64,000 nt of DNA from assembly GCA_014526335.1 (NCBI GenBank), contig JACTAT010000010.1:5202282-5266281 (forward strand). The letters are read 5' to 3'. The stretch's first letter is position 1. Each line of letters starts with the position of its first letter. The notes beneath the pieces were generated by a model. It was not told the origin of the DNA. It was given only the letters and a program-made list of their open reading frames with translations, and did not search any database. The stretch comes from Chrysaora quinquecirrha (Eukaryota > Cnidaria > Scyphozoa > Semaeostomeae > Pelagiidae). Shown here in pieces: positions 46,401 through 60,200 of this stretch. Made by a program: the position numbers and the translations under genes.

Positions 46401-48263
46401 AAACAAGATAGTAATGAAATTGGTCTATAATTTGTTGCATCTTTCCTATCACCACCTTTGAAAATTGGAATAATTCGTGCAATTTTCCAGATATCTGGCA
46501 CCATTCCAGAGCTAAAGGATACGTTATATAGGTGCGTGAGTGGTTTAGCTAAAACAGAGCAAGCAGCTTTAATAATTGATGGTGTTAAACCGTCATCTCC
46601 AGGAGACTTTCTTGTTTTTAAGGCATGGATTTGCAAGAGCACCTCGTTTGTGTCAATTGGTTTAAGAAAAAATGAGTTTGAAATCGGCTCTTTCATGAAG
46701 ACTGAAAATTCTTTGCTAGGGGACTTTATTTGTGCCGCACAGCCACGTTGTCTCACTAAACATCTGTACCATTTGATCTTCCACACCGATTTATTTTTGA
46801 AAATTTTGATTCAAAACAATAGTAACCATAATTTACTTGGAAATCAAGGAACTCGAGTAGAAGACCAGAAAGGATGAAAATCCTGTGTGGCCTCTTGTGG
46901 TTTTCAAATCTATATCATTTAAGTCTATATTAACTGTATCCGAGGGCAATACCAGAAACTATTAAACGAAACTTTGAAATTGCCGTAAAGCTCTATTTGG
47001 CCCCCGGGGGGCTTATTTCATTTTTGAAGTTTTAGAGGGGGGACTTATTAGAGAGGGGGGCTTATTAGAGAGTGGGGGCTTGATAAATTATTTAGCATAT
47101 TTTGTTCTTGATAAGTCGAAATGAATCCTACAGACATTGAAACGTGAACAATAAAAGAAAGTTTTAACCTTAGATCACATGAAATTCGCAGTAACTAAGT
47201 AGTTACTAGTTTTTATAAGACATTGGTTTTGGATATAACACGCTACAACTCAATTTCATTTAATTTCTTACGTTTACTACTGAACTTTCAAGTGGCCAAA
47301 ATAAGAGGGAGGCTTTATAGAGAGGAGGGGCTTATTTCAAATTTTCACTTGAAAAAGGGGTGTTTAATAGAGAGGGGGTCTAAAAAGAGAGAGGGGGCTT
47401 AATAGAGCTTTTATGGTAGTCTTGAATCCGCGCTATTACGGAAATGTCTAAGCCCGTGTTTTTGAACCCATAATATCTTTTTTGATTTCTTGAAAACATC
47501 TCATGGAAAACACGTTTCGGATGTGACGATCTTCCGACGTGATTAGCAGAGCTGTTAATCCGCAAAATTGTGTCTCGTTATGATGTACTCAAACACAGTT
47601 AAGTTGGGGGCAAACTGTGCAAACATCTTGGCCAACATCCCCGCCAAAAATTGTTAGCCAAGTTGTTGGCACGGTTTGCTATAGACGTTATCCAAACAAA
47701 CAACATGTTTTTAAAGAAAAAAAGTTGGCCAACATTTTAAAACATTTTTAAACATGTTGGCCAATATTTTCATCGATCTGAGCGAATTTGATGTGTTGGT
47801 ACGTTTTGCTATGTCTCGCAGACATGTTGGCACAACATTTTCAATGTCGATCGTTTTTTCGGAGACGTTGAAATGAGAACGGTTTGAGTTGGAACACGAG
47901 TTTTTTCATCTTCGGCGTTAACCATTAGAGCGAGCGATAAACAAACGGCCGCTTTTATTACGGCCATGTTTGCAAAAGATCACGTCAGCAACCCAGAACA
48001 TGTAGATCACGCCAGCAACCTAAAACTCAGGTGTTGTGATGGTTTGGCAAACCGTACCAACTTATTGGCCTATTTTCAACCAACATGTTGGCCAACAATG
48101 TAGGCACGGTTTGCGCTCGCCTTTAACGTTTTCAGAAAGCTGGCTCCACAAACAGTGCATTTACTGTGTACACAGAGCACAGGAGCCACAGCAACATAAA
48201 TACCATCAACGATGTTGTACTTGCGTTGTTTTTCTGGACTGGCTACACCTGCCCTCCACGGTT

Positions 48264-48296
<33 letters not shown>

Positions 48297-51200
48297 CAGG
48301 GCAACTATGTCATCAGTGACCTGTCTATTCATGGAGCACGTGAGATACTAATGTGGCAATCGTATTCAGTCGTCATCTCTTTTAACAGATCACGTTTCTG
48401 AATTTCTGATAATGCCAGGCACGAGGGGGTAACTTAACAGTTTTGGGGGTACGGGGACGTGCCATTATTTAGGGGTACCTTTTTCTGAAAAGTGCGGAAT
48501 TATCGATATCGTTTTTAGAAGTATGTGCGGAATTATGGGTACCATTTGAGGAAACATGCAGAATTATGGGTACTAATCTGGAGAAATTTTGAAGAATTAA
48601 GCTTAGCATTTACAAAATGTGCAGTCCGAACTGATAACTCTTTGGACTATCAGCAAGGTTGCCCTTTAAACATTACTTGCTTTTCATCAGATGATTTTGT
48701 TATCTGAAAATGTTCTTCGCCTTGCGGAATACTGGGCATAACATTCATCATGTCTGCTGAATAATGGGTGACAATTTTTATAAGGATTGCAAATTATGGG
48801 TCACAATTTTTCAGACGTGGGCGGAATTATGGGTCCAAATTTTGGACTGAAGTGGCACGTCCTCGTCCAAAATTAGACTTAGATACCCCCTACACGTTTT
48901 TTTATAAGAAACCTAGCTCGGGGCCTAGTTCTAAAAGTTTCTTAATTTTTGGCCCAATTTTAGTTCTAAAAGTTTCTTAACAGTTTCTTAATTAATTGAA
49001 ATAAATTGCAGTAAAAACAACAAAAAGCCTTCTATGGGATACACGCTTTACATTATTGCTTACAGATGCAAGAAATTGCACGAAATTAGCCACGCTGGTG
49101 CGAGAAATCGCATGGAAATGCTTGAGAACTAATTACTACCTCCACAAATGTGAATCAGTATGTTGGAAAACGGACACAAAAATTTCTACAGTTTCTTAGC
49201 TTCTTCCTCCTAGTTCTAAAAGTTTCTTAAAATTTTGGGTGTCTAGTTCTAGGTTTCTTATAAACCGGTTTCTTATAAAAAAAAACGTGTAAGCCTACCC
49301 CCCAATCTTTACGAAAACACTGCTGATGTTTATATATGTAGGTGCACCATAGGGCTTTAATGGCTTGCTTTCTATTTAAGGGGGATGACTCCAGCAGACT
49401 GCGACTTCCATTACCTTGATAATGCACGAAAAATACCACTGTATGGAATGGATCTTCACGATGCCTTCGTAAGTGCTTTCTAATTATGTAAGTACACCAC
49501 AAGCCAGCTGAATTAGACCACGACGCCACATTTCCTTCAATGACCTGGTAAAAACTATTACTAGGTGCCAAATAAACTTCCCCCGTTTATTAATTTTGAG
49601 CTTTTTCCCCCACCCCCGGACCTTATTAGGACCCCCCGTTTATTATTTTTGGAAGAAAAATCTCACTTGTGAAAGGAGTTAACTACGCTTCATAACTTCC
49701 TCCCTCAGTTCAATCTGTGGAGACGTTGCGTCGCAGATTTGTGGCAAAAGTCTGTCAATGCATGCAGCAAGGACAATCCTCCATATGTATGGGTTAAAAA
49801 GATTTTGAAGGATGGAGAGCAGTCCCGCAATCCTTAATCACAAAACTTTAAACAAAAAGAATTCCCGACAAAATATTTGTTTTTATATGACACAAGCAAA
49901 TTTATAGACCCCCCGTTCGTTAATATTTTCAAAAAGCCTACACCCACACGTTTATTAAGACCCCCCCGTTTATTAAATTTTCAAAAGTTTTCCACCGCCC
50001 CATTTATTTGGACCTCCCCGTTTATTTGGCACCTAAGGGTTTTGTCGAATTTATCAGTGTTCATTTGTTCATTTCTTAGTGATAATTCCTGTCATATTGA
50101 ATTCTAGGATGGAGACAACACGAATGTTATTCTTGGAGTATCAGACAGTGGTTTTCATGTCATACAAAAAGGCCGTGAAATAAGCAGATTTTCCTGGTGA
50201 GGACTTCACAACTTATATTATGCTACAATCACATAATATGTAATAAGGGTTGAGCAAAGTACACCTTATACCGGGGGGAATGACTTTTATAGTTGGGCAG
50301 GGATGTGCCGCTGAGATATCACAGGCCCAGCGAATTATATTGTAAACACAGACCCTATACTATGGGTAATAACAAGCTGAATATGAGAGTAATAAGTCTC
50401 TAATAAGTCTTTCTCAGCAATATTATTGTTTGAAATTGCACTAAGATAAAGTGAAATTGTTTAGCTTTCTTAAATCTCCCTCCCTCTGATATGGGGTTTC
50501 GGTTAAAATCATACCAATGTTAAGAAAATTTCAGGGCCAAAACTCCACCCATTCAGGCGATACATGCCCGTATCAAAATTATATTAAGTACCCCCTGGAA
50601 AACGTACTTCCTCCGAAAAACAGTGGTTTCTTTGAAGACAAAAAGACTAGGAAAATATTAAACCTATCGAACTTGGTTGATTAAGAATGTTTAAATTCTT
50701 TTACAGGTCTAACGTTCATAAAGTCTATTTCAAGTCGAAACGCTTCTTTCTTGATATCAGAGTTGTATCTGAGGTAATTAACATAAATTAGTTATTTCCG
50801 AGTTGTACAGAATTTCAAAATTGCAACGAATAGTTGTTACTACATTATTGGGCTTACTCAAAAGCTTCTGTCACTCCTCAGTGCAAGCTTCAGAAACAGA
50901 CCGAAACGATTGTCTAAGGCGGAATTTATGCAAACTTTTTTTATAAAGAACCACTTTATGAGGAGCCCACAGGAAGAAGGTCAAAATATTAAGAGAGATT
51001 ACACAACTAAGGATGAAATCGCATAGGAACTTTTCAGTACTGAATGTTTTTATCACTGCAAACAATCAAGAATTAGAAAACCGGTTCCATACATTTGCAG
51101 TCAAAATTCTATGTTTTGCATGTACCAAATGTTTCCTTGAGTATTTTCCAGCTTTGCACACATGCAAGTTACACCTTATAATGGTCAGTGCAGTTAAAAT

Positions 51201-54200
51201 TAAGAACTATTAATTGTCAAGAGCTTGTTAACTGGTGTCATTTATTTGAAATGATAACAGCTTGGCCTAGACTTGCTTCCCAAGTCCCTAACTTTCGCTC
51301 ACATTGAATTGAATTGATGTTGTTGTTGTTCGCTTCAGTTAGTGCAGTTAAAATTAAGAACTATTAATTGTCAAGAGCTTGTTAACTGGTGTCATTTATT
51401 TGAAATTATAACAGCTTGGCCTAGACTTGCTTCCCAAGTCCCTAACTTTCGCTCACATTGAATTGAATTGATGTTGTTGTTGTTCGCTTCAGTCAGTGCA
51501 GTTAAAATTAAGAACTATTAATTGTCAAGAGCTTGTTAACTGGTGTCATTTATTTGAAATGATAACAGCTTGGCCTAGACTTGCTTCCCAAGTCCCTAAC
51601 TTTCGCTCACATTGAATTGAATTGATGTTGTTGTTGTTCGCTTCAGTCAGTGCAGTTAAAATTAAGAACTATTAATTGTCAAGAGCTTGTTAACTGGTGT
51701 CATTTATTTGAAATTATAACAGCTTGGCCTAGACTTGCTTCCCAAGTCCCTTACTTTCGAATTGAAATGATGTTGTTGTTGCTTGTTTCAGTTAGTTTGA
51801 GCGTTCAGTAATTCAATTCAATAGTGATAACAATGACTCTTGTAGTAAGTCTAAGTTCGGCCTTTTAACCTTAAACAATTTCTTCAAAGAAATGTTTTAT
51901 TTGTTATTGAAGGTTGAATACGAAGACTTAACAATTGGATTCAAATGTAGATCAAGAACCGAGCTAAAACGCCTTTATCGATCTGCCATTGACCATCATA
52001 CATTTTTCAGGTAAAAAACTAACACAACTCTTTTAAAGGAAGTGTAGGGAAAGGATAGGACATATCGTTCCTACTTATATCCGTCAACACATTGCTTGAT
52101 CTATAGATTTTAGCTATGATTTCGTACGCACCACAGTGTGCGAAAAATACCATCACAGGACGCAAAATATACCACCAAATCAAGCATAATAACCAACCAC
52201 ATCAAGCTCAATAACCCAACACAGTAGTGCTTATCCACCACAGTACGCAAAATATACCACCAAGTCAAGCATAATAACCAACCACATCAAGCTCAATAAC
52301 CCAACACAGTATAGACTGATTACCTGAGTCGTAGTTTCGCTATTGAATTGAATTGCTGGACGCTCAAACTACGACTCATAAACTTTCACTGAGAAAACTG
52401 GCCTGAAGTTTCCTGCCTCGATTCCATTATTTTGTGCAGTGAAAATGTGGCGACCCCTGACAAAATCTCTCTCATCTCACTTTTGACTCGGCCAAGTCAA
52501 AAAGAAAAATCTCGAAATAGCTTCGCCGAAATAATGACGAAGGTTACAAAAAGCCTCTCTGACTGTTAGTTACATATAGTTTTATCCTATTGCTGAAACA
52601 TGTACACCAGTTTTCAATTAAACAAAGTTAGCGTTTCAGTTTGCATCTGCTATATTTATATATTTATCAGTCAGTTCACCTGGTATGTAACTCGGCATCA
52701 GAACGCTCGAGTCAAATAAAACAACAAAGTTTCAAATTGTGATTGTCATATAAAACATGAATTCCAGCACATACCTATGCAACAGTTTTAAGATAAATAA
52801 TTGATTGTAAATAAAGTAAAAAATGGCAATGCTATCTAGCCTAAAAACAAGTCAGTTTAAGGTTAAACTGAGCTAACTCACTCACGAATACCGAACCTTC
52901 CACATTTTGTTCAGCTTTCTGCCTCTCTGCTTGACCTACTATACCTATGTCATGTTCTAGTACCGAATTTAATGGATGAAGATATTACAGATATAAAACT
53001 TTGTTAAATTTTTCAGTCATTTATGAAGTCGATAGCTATATCAATGTGCTTACCATTTTGATAAACAAAGCCCGCCTTATCTCAAAATTACAAAGTGGAG
53101 GAAACAGCTTCAACTTCAACATGAAACTGGACTTGACAGCTGAATAAAATTTCACCTTTCTCTAAAAGTTTCCAAAAAAATTATCTGCAGTTGTTCTGTG
53201 ATACTTCAAATGCTGTGGAACCAAGTTCAGAAATATTAACTGTTATATTGCAGTTGTTTCGTCGTTCGCTGTTCCTTTCAATTTTTCTTTTTTGCTGCAT
53301 TCCCATGAATGCAAATCCAAAATTCAAGTCTTCGGGAAAAACTCTTCTTCTTCACTTTAACTTGAACACACAGAACCAAATTTCAGCAGAAAACATACCA
53401 AACTTTCTGATTTCAAAAGCCATTCTGGAAGGCTATCCATTTTTTATTTCAAATTTTGGAAAAAATTAACTTTGTTGCTTGTGTGAAGCTGTGAAGAAGT
53501 TCTCCCTCCATTTTGCCGACCAAAGACCTGATGTTATCCTGGGGGTCACATTTTCAGAAAATTAAACAAAAACTATCACGTGAAAGATCGATGTGGCTGA
53601 ATAAGCCAATCAGAATGCGTTATTTGAAATGCTGCTCTCTGATTGGTAACCCAAAAAGTTGGGGTGGCAGGCCAGTTTTTTCGCTTAAAGTTTATGAGTC
53701 CCAGTTTGAGCGATCTCCTTTTAGTGCTAGCCTCGGTTTCATGAGCGATAACTGGGACTCAGGTAATCAGTCTAATAACCCACCGCATCAAGCTCAATAA
53801 CACACCACAGTAGTGCTTATCCACCACAGTACGCAAAAAACACCACCACATCAAGCATAATAACCCACCACATCAAGCCCAATAACACACCACAGTAGTG
53901 CTTATCCACCACAGTACGCAAAAAATACCACCACATCAAGCATAATAACCCACCACATAAAGCATAATGACCCACCACATCAAGCATAATAACCCACCAC
54001 ATCAAGCATAATAACCCACCACATCAAGCATAATAACTCACCACATCAAGCATAATGACCCACCACATCAAGCATAATAACCCACCACATCAAGCATAAT
54101 AACCCACCACATCAAGCATAATAACTCACCACAATAATGAATAAAAAAAATAGTAAATAATCACGCATACAAACGAGGTCAAGTCGCTGCTAAAGAACTT

Positions 54201-57200
54201 CTTAACTCACGTGCAAATTACCTATGTCCATGTCAATAACTATGTCCATGTCAAACTTCTATGTCAAATCGAGCCGTTGGCTGTCTTCAAAACAAACGAA
54301 CGAATCTAACCACCCTAAGATATTTCACGCGCCGATAATAGTTAAGCCTCAAAATATTCCAGTAATCTAGTAATAACCCCTTCACACGAGAAGTTGCGCA
54401 GCATCTTGAAAATCGCCGCTTCTGTTCGGTGTCTGGTCAAAGCCCTAACAATTTCCATGTGGATAAGGGCGGAATCAAACTCAATGCGCTTGGAACCGCT
54501 TAAATTTCAAAGCGGCTTGAAAATTTCATGTGAGCAACAAAGCTTTTTTGAAGCAGAGCGGAAAATAGTGTTGTTTCAAACGAGTGCTTATTGCTCGTTA
54601 ATATTTGTTTACTGTTCAAAGCGCCATAATATTTCGTGTAAACAGCAGAGAGAAAATTCTATGAACCGAGTTGAACTCAAAGCGCTGTTAGTCGAAGCGC
54701 TTTGAAATTTCTCATGTGAAGGCAGACTTATTACTTGAGTCCCAGTTATTGCTCATCAAACCGAGACTAACACCAAACCGAGATCGCTCAAACTGGGACT
54801 AAAGTAACAAATTATTACGGAACTAAATTAAAGTTACAAATCTCGCAAAAAGTTTAAAGCGAATTTCGAAGGAGATGGGTTGAAAAGAGCTTTCTACAAA
54901 ACAAATAGTTAGCTAACGTTTAAGAGGTAGATTTAGACCATCACATCCACTTACTGTTCACATCACTGTTACTATGTGAGCGACACAAGAACTAAGTCGA
55001 AAAAGATAACTGGTTGATTATTAGTCGTAGTTTGAGCATCCAGCAGTTCAGCTCAATGCTGGTAAAGGTGCTGTGGCGTCGTGTTGTAATCCAGCTGACT
55101 CGTGGTGTCAGAAGCTCAGTGTGGTCAGGGTTCGAACCCAGCCACGGTAGCGTCACAGCCAGGGTCGAGGTCTCGATTAGTTAACCTACTACTGAGATCC
55201 TAGGGACTGGATTAGTGTACATTTAGATTCATTTTCTACCAAAACTATGCAATTACTAAATAAAAGTATATAATGCCAAGAAGCAATTTATTGTGTATTT
55301 TAAAAAATCAATGTTGAATAAGAACACAATTAAGAGCACTGGAGGGAACATCGAGCCTCGGCAACAATTATCTGGTTCCTATAAAAAAGAGTTAATGAAT
55401 AGAAGCTTTGGAAAATCTTAGAATTTGAATCTGGAGCCGTTTAGTTTTAATGCTTCAGTATTATTTTGCGTTAACAGACGAGACGCTGCTGTGATTGGAA
55501 GTCAGAAAGTTGCCTTTTTCAAGCTTGGTTCTCGATTTCGATACAGGTACCGTTCCTTAGACATTCTTTGCTACATACTTAAACAAAAAGCATTTGTAGA
55601 AAACTGACCTCTTGAAGACCCGGCAAAACGACCAAACATTGTTGGTCGAACATTTGAGATTTGCTTTACAAGCAATGTTTGACCGTTGGCCACGTCACAA
55701 AACACAAAACACGACAAGAAGGGTTTTATAAAACTTGAAAAGCATTTGCTGCTTGTCTCAGACAAGAAATGTTTGAAGAACATCGTTTTGCAACGTGGGC
55801 AAACGATCAAACATTGTTGGTCAAACATTTGAGATTTGCTTTACAAGCAATGTTTGACCGTTGGCCACGTCACAAAACACAAAACACGACAAGAAGGGTT
55901 TTATAAAACTTGAAAAGCATTTGCTGCTTGTCTCAGACAAGAAATGTTTGAAGAACATCGTTTTGCAACGTGGGCAAACGATCAAACATTGTTGGTCAAA
56001 CATTTGAGATTTGCTTTACAAGCAATGTTTGACCGTTGGCCACGTCACAAAACACAAAACACGACAAGAAGGGTTTTATAAAACTTGAAAAGCATTTGCT
56101 GCTTGTCTCAGACAAGAAATGTTTGAAGAACATCGTTTTGCAACGTGGGCAAACGATCAAACATTGTTGGTCAAACATTTGAGATTTGCTTTACAAGCAA
56201 TGTTTAACCGTTTGGCCACGTCGCAAAACATTGCTTGATATGCACGACCAGACAGCAAGAAGGATTTAAAAAAAACTTGAAAAACATTTTCTGCTTGTCT
56301 CAGACAAGAAATGTTTGAAGAACATCGTTTTGCAACGTGGCCAAACGATCAAACATTGTTGGTCAAACATTTGAACTTTGCTTCGCAAGCAATGTTTGAC
56401 CATTTGGCTACGTCACAAATCACTGCTTTACAAGCAAATCTGCTTAGCATTGTTTACAGAATTGCTTTACAAACATTGTTTAGCCATGTCACAAAACATT
56501 ACTTTACAAGAAGGATCTCAAGGTCTCAAGGTCGTGGATTCGAATCTCGTTAGGACCACTTTCCACAAGCCTACAGTTCGGAAGCACAAGCTGCAGGGCC
56601 CCACCAGCTATATAAAGTAGCTGCCCCAAAAATTCCCGGCCTGCGTTAACAAATAAAATGGCTTGCTTGATTGCTTTCAACATCATTACAAAAATATAAA
56701 AATATGAAAACGGTTGTTTCATTAAGCTTTCATTTAGTTTAACGATGGACGTGTTTTTCTTTCTAGTGGTAGAAGAACTTTTCAAGAAATGAAAACCAAA
56801 AGTAGCAATCGAATCCCACCGACTTTTGAACGAGTCTCGAGTGTACGACTGTCCAATGCGAATGCCAATAGAAAAATTGACAACAAAGGTACAATAATCT
56901 ATTGTTTGTGCCTGATATTTTATAAGGAAGGTATGAAAGATGGTTTTCAAGGCTAGAAATTTTGGTCGTTATGTTACGAAAGTTAACGAAAATAGAGCCG
57001 CGGGTACACGTGCGATTTTTCACCTGTTCTGGCAAAACGACACATCTGAAAATGTCCGGTTCCGAGAAAGTTTTATATGGTGCCGTTATCTATAACTTGA
57101 CATATTCACCGGCGCTTTACAACTATTTACCCTCTTTGCTTACGCCATTTTTTCTTTTTTCCATTTCTTTGCTATGTTCCCTGGGAAGTATATATCGACT

Positions 57201-60200
57201 CGTTTGCAGCCATACAGTCGGCGCTGCGAGGGTTTTTAGGCTTTCATCACTAAAGTACCAATTTTACACCTTGGTATAAATGTGGTAAGTTTGTATAAAA
57301 ACAATGATTTACTAGTGTTTGGGCAAACCCCCCTGCCTGTTTGACCGACATTGTTGGATCGTTTGGGCAAGGCTTTAAACAATGTCTTTAAAAGCAAGGT
57401 AGCTAAAGCTTTGGACAACGTGCCTAAGAATCATTAGAACACAGCCATTAAAAAGTTTTGGTCAAATGAGCCCCCCCCCCCCCGGGCTGTTTGACAGTCA
57501 CTGTTTGATCGTTGACCAAGGCTTTAGACAGTGTCTTTTAGAGATGTTTTTTATATCCAAGGTGAACGACGCAAAGTAGCTAAAGCTATGGACAAAGTGC
57601 CTGAAAATCATTCAACAAGGAACGCAGCAACTGAAGGTAGGCATGTGTGTTTGACACTAACCCTTGAATGGTCCACAGTGGGCTATGAATTTCTGTTAAA
57701 AACAAGAAACGTACTAAAGGCTTCAATATAGCCGCATTATAGCCGCATGGTTTCAATATAGCCGCATTTTTCCCTTGAGCGGAAAAAGCTCAAAAGCTTT
57801 TCCCCAACACATGTGCAATACGGCAAAATACCGCTGAATCAGAGATCTTTTGCGCCTGAAATGCTCTCGAGCTTTTTGAGAAAGTTGATTTGATTCTCTT
57901 GCGAGAGATAAAATAGCTCCCGAGCTTTTTCCGCTCAAGGGAATAATGCAGCTATGTGGAAACCGGCCTTAACAGCACCATGAGCCGTCAGCCTATAACC
58001 TTGAATGACCTATCACATGAGTGTTAGCAGGAAGACCCTGCCCTCACTTGAGACCCGAAATGAAACTCCCGTCGACCTGAAATTGTTAACTGGTAACCGG
58101 TTTGAGAATCAATAATTTGGGCACATTATTATTAAAGTTTAGGCGTATTGACGCCAAAAATTTAGAAGCTATTCAAACGGAAAGACTTCACGTTGCCCTG
58201 AAATGCTGACTTGAGTTTTATTTCCCCGTCTCTCATGCGAACACAACGAGAGCGCTGAATGACCTATAAAGTGAATTTCAGGTCGGTGTAAAATTCAATC
58301 CGGTCTGAAACTACTTATGTGAAGGCCGTCTAGGCAAAGGCAAAGTGAATTTAAACCGCACTGCAACTATGTGAACTCGTATTTACCAATGAAATCGTAT
58401 TAACCAATTAAGGTGACGGTAAAATGGTGTATTTAGGGCCAGTCGCTCGGATCTCAGTAGTAGGTTAATTAATTGAGACCTCGACCCTGTCTACGTAGCT
58501 TTGGCTCGAACCCCGACCTCACTGAGCTCCTGACACCACGAGTCAGCTGAATTAGGCCACGCCGCTACAGCAACTTCACGACGCTGCCATGATGCCACTT
58601 CGGCAGCTGAATTAGGCTATGACCCCACTTCTCTTCCAAAGGCATACACCTTAATTTACACAGTATTAGTTTAATGTCATTGTAGATCTTTGGGGGGGCG
58701 GATATTTCAAACTGAGGAGATACTTTTCTTAATTAGTAAATTCATTCACCCTTCAAGTAGAAACTTAGAAATAATGATCTAAACTTGCCGATGATGTTCT
58801 CTTGGACCTTGTTAACTTTCGTTGCAACCTTCCTTTCTCGAAATGAGCATTGTAGATTCTTAGTACTGTTTCATAAGGGTGGAATGCTTGTCACTTCATG
58901 AATTGGAACTCTGGCCGCAGAAAAACGTCCTTCACATACGCAATGAGTCTTATTTAGAGCCGTCAGATATTTTTAAGTGACATAAAGTGAAATATCAATT
59001 TTTGTTATTTCTTTTTAGATGATGCAAGAAAAGATGACGATGATGTCAGTCCTTCAATGTAGGAATCATTTCATTTATTGTCTGAATTACCCGTATTTTT
59101 CGTTCGAAACAAAAAAGTGGCCTAGTCTAATATAGATCGACATGCACAAGTCAAATTTGAGACTTGATTGATATTGTGTTTACAACAATCAGCTTTAGCC
59201 TAAATTACACGAGCCATTTTCTATGACCATTTTCTTTAACAATTTGCTTTGCTCTTGTAGACTGACAAAATCAATTTTCGCATATGACAATTTTTTCTAT
59301 GACAAATGCATTTGATGAAAATTTGGTATGCAAGCTTTTGAACAAGTGCACTTGTGATATGAAAAAGATGTTAGCTGACCTCAAATAGGCCCCATGAAAG
59401 TGAAATTGTCAGTGAGGAATTGTGATAGAAAAATTGCTCGAGTAATTTCGGCTTTGCAGAATACAACGAAATAACTAATAGTACTTTATTGAGGAAACCA
59501 AGTGGACTGCTTTCAGTCAACACAAAAGTTGCTTATTTTGTTTCGATCGAGACAGATTCCAAAACCCCTTTTATAGAAATGATAGCCTTACTCTGCCAGT
59601 TTTTTGGAACCATGTAGCTTTGTACACTGTTTTGGTCATCAAGAAATTGTTATCCATATTCGATAACATTTTTCCTTTTTATCGAAAAGTTATGTATTTA
59701 TTTCTTCATTTTGCAGGCTTTTTGCCCCGTTGGTTGTGTAGTCTTAGGCCCTGGTCAAACGGTCAAACAGTTTCGATCAAACGTTACGAAACTTGCTTGT
59801 CAAGCAAACATTTTTCTTCTTAAATTTTTGCTGTAATTGTTACTTTTTAGTTCGTTTGTCCGTTTTTTGACCATTTGGCCACATCGTAAAACATTGCTTG
59901 TTCAACACTGTCTGCTCGTGGCAAGACGAAAATGTTTCTGCATTTTTCAAGAACATTGCAAAGCAGATATATGCTTGTCATGCGACCTTTTGTGACGTGG
60001 CAAAACAGCTAAACATTGCATGTTAAAAGAAATCTCAATGTTTGACCAACAATGTTTTATTGTCTGACTGGGGTGTCAAGCTCTGGCCAAACGATCAAAT
60101 ACTGTTTGTCAAACATCTGAAACTTGCTTCTCAAACACAAAGTTTTACCATTTAGCTCGGTCGCAAAGCATTGGTCGTACAACATTTTTTGCTTGCATCA

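Noticed and set aside
47597..48128. Firm piggyBac assignment from TTAA at both edges
   Set aside because: TTAA is frequent in AT-rich DNA and the TIRs are imperfect; kept only as a tentative note on the element.
49706..49840. Possible exon reading FNLWRRCVADLWQKSVN, ending in a stop
   Set aside because: Has an acceptor-like CAG before it, but the phase and the stop do not fit the FERM gene and I recognise no family; it could be an old pseudo-exon or a repeat remnant.
55571..56178. Three identical 60-codon minus-strand frames as a tandem gene family
   Set aside because: They lie exactly in the 175-bp repeat units, which are MITE-derived and inverted-repeat rich.
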